Below, piece after piece: positions 1 to 4,839 of a stretch of 6,354 bases of DNA. How positions within the stretch are numbered: the stretch's first letter is position 1; each line of letters begins with the position of its first letter. The notes below the pieces were generated by a model that saw nothing but the letters and a program-made list of their open reading frames with translations, did no database searches and was not told where the DNA came from. Source of the stretch: Acidobacteriaceae bacterium (GTDB lineage Bacteria; Acidobacteriota; Terriglobia; Terriglobales; Acidobacteriaceae); NCBI GenBank assembly GCA_003156235.1, contig PMGP01000057.1, positions 1 through 6,354 on the forward strand, given 5' to 3'. The translations under genes and the position numbers were made by a program.

Positions 1-2
1 AC

Positions 3-458
3 TACGCCCGCCAGGATCTGCTGGTGATCAAGGTGAACGAGGAGAAAGCTACGCCGGCTGAATTGATCGCGTCGCTTCCGCCGCAGGTCGCCAGCCTGCT
101 CCCGGCGGGCATCGCCGAGGCAATTGCATCGGGCAAGATCGACCTCGCCAAGATTGACCCGGCCTTGATTGCCCAGTTTGCCGCCATGGCCAAGATCGAC
201 CCAGCCCTGATCGCGCAATTAACCAGCCCCGCGGAATCGAAAGCAGGCTTGAGTTTCTCCAAACCCCCGGTCACGCCCGGCGAGCCGCTGCGGCTGGAGA
301 TTCTTTCTTTTCTTGAGTCCGTGCGAACGCGCCGCGAGTCGCAGGTCACAGCGCGACAAGGCCGCGAGGCGCTTGCACTGGCGTTGGAAATTCAAGCCTC
401 CATGGCTGCCCACGCCAAGCGAACTGGACTGGAAGACTTCTTCAACCCCGGCGCGTAG
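3..458 (+). CDS. Gfo/Idh/MocA-type oxidoreductase, C-terminal part (5' end outside window)
   Basis: The reading frame is already open at the window edge (Tyr-Ala-Arg-Gln-Asp...), so the GTG at 24 is probably internal and the N-terminal NAD(P)-binding Rossmann domain lies upstream. The last ~50 residues (PLRLEILSFLESVRTRR, then ARQGREALALALEIQASM) match the closing strand and helices of the Gfo/Idh/MocA C-terminal domain, which usually read 'EPL..EI..FL..VR....P.V.G..G..AL.LAL.I'. The opening YARQDLLVIKV resembles the central sheet of the same domain. Between these lies an atypical Ala/Leu/Ile-rich stretch (roughly residues 12-75 of the visible part) with a tandem repeat. Such enzymes oxidise or reduce sugars, often nucleotide sugars. 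In some Gram-negatives a relative (GnnA) makes the 3-keto UDP-GlcNAc used for lipid A, but nothing visible here proves that role. The family call is fairly sure; the substrate is unknown. Confidence 0.72.
   Translation, partial: YARQDLLVIKVNEEKATPAELIASLPPQVASLLPAGIAEAIASGKIDLAKIDPALIAQFAAMAKIDPALIAQLTSPAESKAGLSFSKPPVTPGEPLRLEILSFLESVRTRRESQVTARQGREALALALEIQASMAAHAKRTGLEDFFNPGA
147..218 (+). repeat. In-frame tandem repeat, 14-codon period, inside the oxidoreductase
   Basis: The ten-residue unit AKIDPALIAQ is encoded at 147-176 and again at 189-218, separated by Phe-Ala-Ala-Met. The period is 42 bp. The two 30-bp units differ at six bases, and all six changes are synonymous (att/atc twice, ccg/cca, ttg/ctg, gcc/gcg, cag/caa). 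A shorter related piece (GKIDL) lies just before the first unit. The repeat looks helical and amphipathic and probably forms an inserted helical segment. Confidence 0.8.
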
Positions 459-471
459 GCTGAAATCTATT

Positions 472-520
472 AGCTTCTAGTGTGGTGAGTCAGAAGTTCA
501 TTGAAGAACAACTAGAAGCT
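472..520. other. 10-bp inverted repeat just after the oxidoreductase gene
   Basis: agcttctagt (472-481) is the exact reverse complement of actagaagct (511-520), with 29 bases between. The right arm is shared with the left end of the 137-bp element, and agcttctag at 472-480 also recurs as a direct copy at 640-648. The transcript could therefore pair in two alternative ways. It lies 13 bases past the stop codon at 456-458 and has no T-tract, so it is not a textbook terminator. It may be the remnant of another element end. Confidence 0.4.
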
Positions 521-648
521 GTTTCATAACCGAATATTGTCCGTCTTTGAGCTTTCCCTCAGGGGCTAAAGCCCGCGATTTTTCTGCTCCGTCAGCGGCA
601 CGGCTAAAGCCGTGCCCTTTCAAAACCAGGTTATGAAACAGCTTCTAG
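512..648 (+). repeat. 137-bp MITE/REP-like element, copy 1, with perfect 20-bp terminal inverted repeats
   Basis: The ends 512-531 (ctagaagctgtttcataacc) and 629-648 are perfect 20-bp reverse complements. Inside are two smaller palindromes: gggctaaagccc at 563-574 and ggcacggctaaagccgtgcc at 597-616, separated by exactly 22 bases. A diverged copy in the opposite orientation lies at 3692-3826, with the same internal order and the same 22-base spacing. No coding potential is visible. The element ends 6 bp before the stop codon of the minus-strand membrane gene and starts 53 bp after the oxidoreductase stop, so it fills the gap between two convergent genes. As RNA it would fold strongly from either strand and could end or stabilise transcripts. 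I infer a non-autonomous mobile or REP-type repeat; no transposase is present and no clear target-site duplication is visible. Confidence 0.75.
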
Positions 649-654
649 CTGTTT

Positions 655-1119
655 TCACGCAATCCCCAGCATGCGATTCAAAAAGCCCACAATGTACTTC
701 CACACCAGGTAGTAGCCAGCCAGCGCAGCCAGAAAACACGGCGCGATGAGGACGTAGGGCACTTCGAAAGCATGAAACCATGTAGCGCCATGGGAGCCCA
801 GCACCAGCACTCCCAGACAATAGGCTGTGGTTGCTCCCAGAGGCATCAGAACCAGAGGCAACACCGCGCCATGCACTCCAATGGGCAGATGCGGGCACCT
901 GGGCTCATGCGCGCAGGCGTGTGACTTGAGCCAGAGCATATTCCACAACCCAAACAGCGACGGCACCACGGCCATGGGAAAGATCATCGCCTGCTCGATG
1001 GGAAACGGCACTTGTAGCACGATCCGTAGCACAATAAACAGGGTTAGCAGCAGAGGTAGAACCAGCGTGGGCACAAAGACCCCCGCCAAATAGGCGCGAA
1101 GATAGGGATGAGTATTCAT
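655..1119 (-). CDS. Small four-helix integral membrane protein, unknown function
   Basis: This encodes a 154-residue protein with four strongly hydrophobic segments at about residues 10-36, 42-64, 80-107 and 119-147. There is no cleavable signal peptide. Lys65 and Arg74 in the middle loop and Lys141/Arg149 near the C-terminus suggest both termini and the TM2-TM3 loop face the cytoplasm. That loop carries C69-x-H71-x3-C75-x-H77, with His67 and His83 nearby, which could bind a metal. The ATG at 1119 is well supported by an AGGAGG five bases upstream. The gene is divergent from the GH3 gene and convergent with the oxidoreductase. I do not recognise a named family; the segment LPIGVHGAVLPLVL seems conserved-looking, but no function can be assigned. 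That it is a real gene is likely, from the start signal, the hydrophobic pattern and the lack of a better competing frame. Confidence 0.78.
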   Translation of the reverse strand: MNTHPYLRAYLAGVFVPTLVLPLLLTLFIVLRIVLQVPFPIEQAMIFPMAVVPSLFGLWNMLWLKSHACAHEPRCPHLPIGVHGAVLPLVLMPLGATTAYCLGVLVLGSHGATWFHAFEVPYVLIAPCFLAALAGYYLVWKYIVGFLNRMLGIA

Positions 1120-1124
1120 AGCTT

Positions 1125-1130
1125 CCTCCT
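1125..1130 (-). promoter_or_regulatory. Shine-Dalgarno site of the membrane-protein gene
   Basis: Reading the minus strand, AGGAGG lies five bases before the ATG at 1119-1117. It is a full match to the anti-SD core and fixes this start over other frames. Confidence 0.8.
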
Positions 1131-1233
1131 AGTTTGCGAATTTGTTGGCGGGCGTGTGTGTCCGCGTCCACTTGTCGAAAAAGGTTCAGGACGCCGCTTG
1201 CCTCGTTCTGCATCCGCCCTTCCCCCTTCTACT

Positions 1234-1264
1234 TAACCTTACGGCTCCGGCACACAAAAGGTTA
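1234..1264. promoter_or_regulatory. Candidate operator: 7-bp inverted repeat
   Basis: taacctt (1234-1240) and aaggtta (1258-1264) are exact reverse complements separated by 17 bases. The arm centres are 24 bases apart, a little over two helical turns. The site lies between the two divergent genes, so a dimeric regulator binding here could affect either. A 7-bp match can occur by chance. Confidence 0.25.
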
Positions 1265-1349
1265 CACGCAATCGGCATGAAGCTGTCGCGCCCCATAAAT
1301 AATCAGCCCAAAATCGCTTTTCTAAACTCCGGGGCCGGACCGATGCGCC

Positions 1350-1355
1350 TATACT
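1350..1355 (+). promoter_or_regulatory. Possible -10 hexamer (TATACT) for the GH3 gene
   Basis: TATACT matches the sigma-70 -10 consensus at five of six positions and lies 43 bases before the ATG, a sensible distance for a short leader. No good TTGACA-like -35 is seen 16-18 bases upstream, so an activator would be needed or the site is not used. Confidence 0.3.
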
Positions 1356-1388
1356 GACTACTGAAAACGGTTCACTGATCACTGAAAA
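1353..1388 (+). repeat. Two 15-bp direct repeats with a 21-bp period before the GH3 start
   Basis: actgactactgaaaa (1353-1367) and actgatcactgaaaa (1374-1388) match at 13 of 15 positions. The 21-bp period is two turns of B-DNA, so both would face the same side of the helix. The second copy runs into the GH3 Shine-Dalgarno sequence (aagagg, 1387-1392). Confidence 0.5.
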
Positions 1389-1392
1389 GAGG
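1387..1392 (+). promoter_or_regulatory. Shine-Dalgarno site of the GH3 gene
   Basis: aagagg lies six bases before the ATG at 1399 and supports that start, which also gives a complete signal peptide. Confidence 0.65.
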
Positions 1393-1398
1393 TTTGCG

Positions 1399-3618
1399 AT
1401 GAAGATCCCTGAATTTCGAAGAATAGCGGCAATGTTGGTGTGCGGCGCGGCGGCGTGTCTGGCCGGAGCGCAGAACGCCAAACCCGCGTATCTTGACCCC
1501 AGCCTGCCCGCCGAGCAGCGAGCCGCAGACCTGGTCCATCGCATGACGCTCCCAGAGAAGGCCACACAACTTGTGAATCAGGCGCGAGCCATTCCGCGGC
1601 TTAATGTGCCGGCCTACGACTGGTGGAGCGAGTCGCTGCACGGCGTAATGCGCGACGGCACCACCGAATTCCCCGAACCCATTGGCCTGGGAGCCACCTT
1701 CGACGCGCCCGCCATTCACCAGATGGCCGAGGTCATCGGCATCGAGGGGCGCATCAAGCACGCGCAGGCATTGCGCGCCGGCCATAGCGACATCTTCGAG
1801 GGCCTCGACTTCTGGGCGCCCAACATCAATATCTTCCGCGACCCGCGCTGGGGACGCGGTCAGGAGACTTACGGCGAAGACCCCTTCCTCACTGCGCGCA
1901 TGGGCGTGGCCTTTGTCACCGGCATGCAGGGCGACGACCCGCGCTACTACCGCGTGATTTCCACGCCCAAGCATTTTGCCGTCCACAGCGGTCCGGAGTC
2001 GACGCGCCACGCCGCCGACGTGACGGTCAGCAAGCACGACGAGCTGGACACTTATCTGCCCGCCTTCCGCGCCACGGTTACCGAGGCCCATGCCGGCTCC
2101 GTAATGTGCGCCTACAACAGCATCAACGGCCAGCCCGCCTGCGCCAACGAATTCCTCCTTCAAGATCAGCTTCGCGGCAAGTGGGGATTCAAGGGCTACG
2201 TGGTTTCCGATTGCGGCGCGGTGCTCGACATCTTCACCGGCCACAAATTCAAGCCTACCCAGGCCGAAGCCTCGGCCATCAGCCTCGAACGCGGCATGGA
2301 CAACGAGTGCGTGGACTTTACCACCAAGGTGAGCGACGACCACGACTACAAGCCCTATCTCGACGCCGTCCAGCAGGGCTTTCTCAAGGAGAGCGAAATC
2401 GACACGGCACTCACGCGCCTCTTCACGGCGCGCATCAAGCTGGGAATGTTCGACCCTCCGGCGATGGTGCCGTACAACAACCTCGACGAGAAACTGTTGG
2501 ACAGCGCAGCGCATCGCGCCCTGGCTCGCAAAATCGCCAACGAGTCGATGGTGCTGCTGAAAAACGACGGAACGTTGCCGCTAAAAGCCACGGGCATCAA
2601 AATCGCCGTCGTCGGTCCGCTGGCCGATCAGGTGAAGGTCTTGCTGGGCAACTATAACGGCATTCCCTCGCACACCGTCTCGGTGCTCGAAGGCCTGCGC
2701 AACGAATTTCCAGGCGCCGCTATCAATTACGTGCCCGGCACGAAGTTTCTCCGTAAAGAGCCGTCGTCCGCGGACGAGGCCGTGGCCGCCGCCAGGAAAG
2801 CCGATGTGGTCGTTGCCGTAGTCGGCATCACCAGCGAGTTGGAAGGCGAGGAGATGGAGGTGCACGAGGAAGGTTTCAAGGGCGGTGACCGCACCAGCAT
2901 CGATCTGCCCAAGCCGGAGCAGCAACTTCTTGAAGCCGTGGCCGCCGCCGGCAAGCCGCTGATCGTGGTGCTCACCAACGGCAGCGCTCTCGGCGTCAAC
3001 TGGGCCGCGGCTCACGCTAACGCCATCCTCGAAGCATGGTATCCCGGCGAAGAGGGCGGCTCGGCAGTGGCTGAAACGCTCTCCGGAAAGAACAACCCCG
3101 CCGGACGCCTGCCCGTCACCTTCTACAAGGATGTAACTCAGTTGCCGCCCTTCGAGGATTATGCGATGAAGGGCCGCACTTATCGCTACTTTGAAGGTGC
3201 GCCGCTCTATCCTTTCGGCTACGGTTTGAGTTACACCACCTTCACTTATAGCGGACTTACAGTTCCTGCCAGTCCGGTAACTGCGGGTAACTCGGTTATC
3301 GCCGAAGTTACTGTCACTAACACCGGCCAGCGCGCGGGCGATGAAGTTACACAACTCTATCTCACCTTTCCCAAGTTTCCGGGTGCGCCGTTGCGCGCAC
3401 TGCGCGCCTTTCAACGCGTTCACCTGGAAGCCGGCGCTTCGCAGAAGCTGCGCTTTGAGTTAAATGCGCGCGACCTGTGCATGGTCACCGAAGCCGGAGA
3501 GCCCATCGTCGCTGAAGGCGTGTACGCAATCTCGGTAGGCGGCGGCCAGCCTAACACCGGCGTACCAGTACTCGCGCAGACCTTCAACATAAAGGGCAAG
3601 CTGAAGCTTCCGGAGTAA
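1399..3618 (+). CDS. Secreted GH3 beta-xylosidase / beta-glucosidase
   Basis: This 739-residue exo-glycosidase is complete. Residues 1-24 form a Sec signal peptide (K2, R7, R8, a hydrophobic core, and an Ala-Gly-Ala site before Gln25), so it acts outside the cytoplasm. The GH3 N-terminal barrel (about 35-345) shows DWWSESLHG (74-82), the DPRWGRGQETYGEDPF block (148-163), Lys191-His192 and Arg203-His204 of the substrate pocket, and YVVSDCGAV with the likely nucleophile Asp271. The second alpha/beta domain (about 385-615) carries LEGEEM (481-486), where the acid/base Glu is expected, then GGDRTSIDLP. A fibronectin-III-like domain (about 645-720) closes it. SDCGAV together with LEGEEM is typical of the xylosidase-type GH3 branch with plant and fungal members, so release of xylose from xylo-oligosaccharides is my first guess. 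Glucosidase or arabinofuranosidase activity is also possible. The gene has its own start signals and terminator and appears monocistronic. Confidence 0.95.
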   Translation: MKIPEFRRIAAMLVCGAAACLAGAQNAKPAYLDPSLPAEQRAADLVHRMTLPEKATQLVNQARAIPRLNVPAYDWWSESLHGVMRDGTTEFPEPIGLGATFDAPAIHQMAEVIGIEGRIKHAQALRAGHSDIFEGLDFWAPNINIFRDPRWGRGQETYGEDPFLTARMGVAFVTGMQGDDPRYYRVISTPKHFAVHSGPESTRHAADVTVSKHDELDTYLPAFRATVTEAHAGSVMCAYNSINGQPACANEFLLQDQLRGKWGFKGYVVSDCGAVLDIFTGHKFKPTQAEASAISLERGMDNECVDFTTKVSDDHDYKPYLDAVQQGFLKESEIDTALTRLFTARIKLGMFDPPAMVPYNNLDEKLLDSAAHRALARKIANESMVLLKNDGTLPLKATGIKIAVVGPLADQVKVLLGNYNGIPSHTVSVLEGLRNEFPGAAINYVPGTKFLRKEPSSADEAVAAARKADVVVAVVGITSELEGEEMEVHEEGFKGGDRTSIDLPKPEQQLLEAVAAAGKPLIVVLTNGSALGVNWAAAHANAILEAWYPGEEGGSAVAETLSGKNNPAGRLPVTFYKDVTQLPPFEDYAMKGRTYRYFEGAPLYPFGYGLSYTTFTYSGLTVPASPVTAGNSVIAEVTVTNTGQRAGDEVTQLYLTFPKFPGAPLRALRAFQRVHLEAGASQKLRFELNARDLCMVTEAGEPIVAEGVYAISVGGGQPNTGVPVLAQTFNIKGKLKLPE

Positions 3619-3639
3619 CCAGAGCAGGCAGAGAACACC

Positions 3640-3684
3640 ATGGGGCGCATCCATAAGCGTGGAAGCGCCCCATTTCTTTCTATT
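3640..3684 (+). terminator. Rho-independent terminator of the GH3 gene
   Basis: A perfect 9-bp stem, atggggcgc (3640-3648) with gcgccccat (3665-3673), encloses a 16-base loop that can pair further (cca/tgg). It is followed by the T-rich run ttctttctattt. It begins 21 bases after the GH3 stop codon. Confidence 0.8.
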
Positions 3685-3691
3685 TGCTCCT

Positions 3692-3826
3692 TAGGAAATG
3701 TTTGAGTTAGTCGTAGTTTTGGAAGGGCACGGCTTTAGCCGTGCCGAAAAACGCCCAATAAAATTGAGGGCTTTAGCCTCTGAGGGACGCCTTACTTGAA
3801 ATAAAAACTGAATCAGAGCTTTTCTA
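3692..3826 (-). repeat. MITE/REP-like element, copy 2 (diverged, opposite orientation)
   Basis: The reverse complement of 3716-3787 aligns without gaps to 555-626 of copy 1: by hand count 59 of 72 bases agree, including the whole ggcacggctaaagccgtgcc palindrome (here 3726-3745) and the smaller gggct..agcc palindrome (about 3768-3779). The 22-base spacing between the two is kept although its sequence differs. The ends 3692-3711 and 3807-3826 form an imperfect 20-bp inverted repeat (14 of 20 paired), giving a 135-bp unit against 137 bp for copy 1. It sits just after the GH3 terminator and upstream of the TonB-family gene leader. It looks like an older member of the same family. Confidence 0.65.
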
Positions 3827-3836
3827 TATTCGTTCA

Positions 3837-3865
3837 GGAACACTTTCCACATCGCCGGTGTCTAC
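3837..3865 (+). promoter_or_regulatory. Possible ECF-sigma-type promoter upstream of the TonB-family gene
   Basis: GGAAC (3837-3841) is followed 18 bases later by GTCTAC (3860-3865), resembling the GGAAC / GTC-TCTA pattern of extracytoplasmic-function sigma promoters, with a spacing about one base longer than usual. It begins 11 bases beyond the end of repeat copy 2 and would give a leader of about 145 bases. A weak alternative -10 (TAAGAT) lies at 3924-3929. Confidence 0.25.
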
Positions 3866-3961
3866 CTAAGTACAGTGGTTCCGATTGGGATATGCGGAGT
3901 GCTTAGAGCCCCGCTCCCCGCGTTAAGATAGCGCGCCGAGCGGCAAGCCCGCTCGTGTCTG

Positions 3962-4022
3962 AACATGGCCTCCACATTCCAGCCGGTCCGGCTGAATTCG
4001 TTTCAGGGAGGCAGGCCATGTT
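3962..4022 (+). promoter_or_regulatory. Foldable leader that can cover the start codon of the TonB-family gene
   Basis: aacatggcct (3962-3971) is the exact reverse complement of aggccatgtt (4013-4022), which contains the ATG start at 4018-4020. The adjacent cc (3972-3973) could also pair with the end of the Shine-Dalgarno run across a one-base bulge. Nested inside is agccgg-t-ccggct (3981-3993), a compact inner hairpin. Folded, the transcript would hide the start codon and part of the ribosome site. It does not match a riboswitch class I can name. Confidence 0.4.
4005..4011 (+). promoter_or_regulatory. Shine-Dalgarno site deciding the TonB-family start
   Basis: agggagg lies six bases before the ATG at 4018. 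This favours 4018 over the in-frame GTG at 3955, which has no comparable site. Confidence 0.75.
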
Positions 4023-4722
4023 TGAAGACTCAATTTTTGAATCCGCAGGCAGAATCCACACCCGCAGCCACGAATGGATGGTCGCGGCATTCGCCTTCAA
4101 CACCTCCATCCTGCTGGCGCTCGTCATGATTCCGCTGATCTGCCCTCCGGCGCTGCCGCACCAGTTCAGCTCCTTGACGGAGTGCTGTGTGTTTGTGCCG
4201 CCCACGCCCCAGTTGCCGCAGCAACAACCCACGCAGACGGCACGGTCCGCAACAGTGTTGACCAACGATCCTTTTCAGGCGCCGCGCATCATTCCGTCGA
4301 TCATCGTCATTCCTGCCGTACCCGATCCGCCAATCACTCCCAACTCTTCCGGCTGGGCGAACTCCCCGGATCTTAACCGCGACTTGTTTAGCGGTCACAC
4401 GAGTGCGGCCGCTGTCCGTCCCGTCGAGCATCCGCGGCTGAGCGTCTCTTCCGGAACTGTGGAAGGGCTGCTGATCCAGAAGACGATGCCCGAGTATCCC
4501 GCCATCGCAAGGGCTACGAGAACCAGCGGCACGGTGACGCTGGCGGCCATCATCTCCAAAGCCGGCGACATCGAAAACCTGCGCGTCATCAGCGGGCCGA
4601 TGGTGTTGCAGCAGGCCGCGCTGGATGCCGTGCGGACCTGGCGCTACCGCCCCTATCTGCTCGACGGCCAGCCGGTCGAGGTCGAGACCACAGTCAGCGT
4701 CATCTTTTCCCTGGAGCGTTAA
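4018..4722 (+). CDS. TonB-family protein (energy transducer-like, C-terminal TonB domain)
   Basis: This 234-residue protein starts at the ATG preceded by agggagg. One transmembrane helix (about residues 21-41) follows a short cytoplasmic N-terminus (MFEDSIFES...). A periplasmic Pro/Gln-rich linker (about 43-75, with PPTPQLPQQQP) and a further Pro/Ser-rich stretch lead to a TonB C-terminal domain at about 150-234. That domain shows the usual PEYPAIAR, SGTVTLAAIISKAGDIENLRVISG and WRYRPYLLDGQPVEV blocks, shown here in pieces. TonB proteins couple inner-membrane energy to outer-membrane receptors, and Acidobacteria carry many such paralogues. No ExbB/ExbD or receptor gene is next to it, so its partner is unknown. 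Cys42 and the Cys56-Cys57 pair in the periplasmic base of the linker are unusual. The gene stands alone between its own leader and a terminator. Family call is firm; the specific transport role is not known. Confidence 0.88.
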   Translation: MFEDSIFESAGRIHTRSHEWMVAAFAFNTSILLALVMIPLICPPALPHQFSSLTECCVFVPPTPQLPQQQPTQTARSATVLTNDPFQAPRIIPSIIVIPAVPDPPITPNSSGWANSPDLNRDLFSGHTSAAAVRPVEHPRLSVSSGTVEGLLIQKTMPEYPAIARATRTSGTVTLAAIISKAGDIENLRVISGPMVLQQAALDAVRTWRYRPYLLDGQPVEVETTVSVIFSLER

Positions 4723-4762
4723 AGAGCAATACCGGGACACGTAACGCCCAACGCTCTTTCAC

Positions 4763-4808
4763 AAAAATTGGCGCCTCAGGTCTCAATGCCTGGGGCGCCA
4801 ATTTGGTT
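4763..4808. terminator. Bidirectional hairpin terminator between convergent genes
   Basis: aaattggcgcc (4765-4775) pairs perfectly with ggcgccaattt (4794-4804). The stem continues inward through a T-G wobble and cagg/cctg to an eight-base loop (4781-4788), about 16 pairs in all. Read on the minus strand the stem runs into TTTTTGTG, a good tail for the OPT gene that ends at 4840. Read on the plus strand it ends in a shorter T-run and would serve the TonB-family gene. Weaker inverted repeats (4714-4720 with 4750-4756) lie beside the TonB stop codon. Confidence 0.8.
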
Positions 4809-4839
4809 GCATATTTGTAAATTGGAATTCTTTCGCCGC

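Larger units (their letters stand above)
1120..1398. promoter_or_regulatory. Divergent promoter region between the membrane-protein and GH3 genes
   Basis: This 279-bp stretch has no supportable gene and must hold promoters for both flanking genes. Visible elements are a perfect 7-bp inverted repeat (1234-1240 / 1258-1264), a TATACT that could be a -10 hexamer for the GH3 gene (1350-1355) without a convincing -35, and a pair of near-identical 15-bp direct repeats (1353-1367, 1374-1388). No good -10/-35 pair was found for the minus-strand gene. Confidence 0.6.

Noticed and set aside
512..648. CRISPR array or insertion sequence at the repeats
   Set aside because: There are no regularly spaced direct repeats with unique spacers and no transposase; the palindromic pair fits a non-autonomous or REP-type repeat better.
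1142..1357. Plus-strand 71-codon frame in the divergent promoter region
   Set aside because: It starts with TTG, has no Shine-Dalgarno site, and covers the region that must contain promoters for both flanking genes.
1372..2514. Long minus-strand open frame (380 codons) opposite the GH3 gene
   Set aside because: It lies antisense to a gene with unmistakable GH3 motifs, its translation is rich in Ala/Val/Arg/His without domain motifs, and such frames are expected opposite GC-rich codons.
2581..3423. Minus-strand open frame (280 codons) opposite the 3' half of the GH3 gene
   Set aside because: Same reasoning: full overlap with a well-supported gene, no ribosome site and no recognisable domain.
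3640..3705. 21-codon ATG frame (MGRIHKRGSAPF...) after the GH3 gene
   Set aside because: It coincides with the GH3 terminator hairpin and lacks a ribosome binding site.
3860..4017. Cobalamin-type riboswitch before the TonB-family gene
   Set aside because: TonB-linked genes often have one, but I could not find the conserved B12-box or the multi-stem layout; only simple hairpins are visible.
3955..4017. Upstream GTG start for the TonB-family protein
   Set aside because: It has no ribosome site, and the extra residues do not resemble the family's N-terminus, whereas MFEDSIFES after agggagg does.
4030..4740. Minus-strand 236-codon frame opposite the TonB-family gene
   Set aside because: The plus strand carries a clear TonB C-terminal domain with a good start signal; the antisense translation is an Arg/Gly/His-rich shadow.
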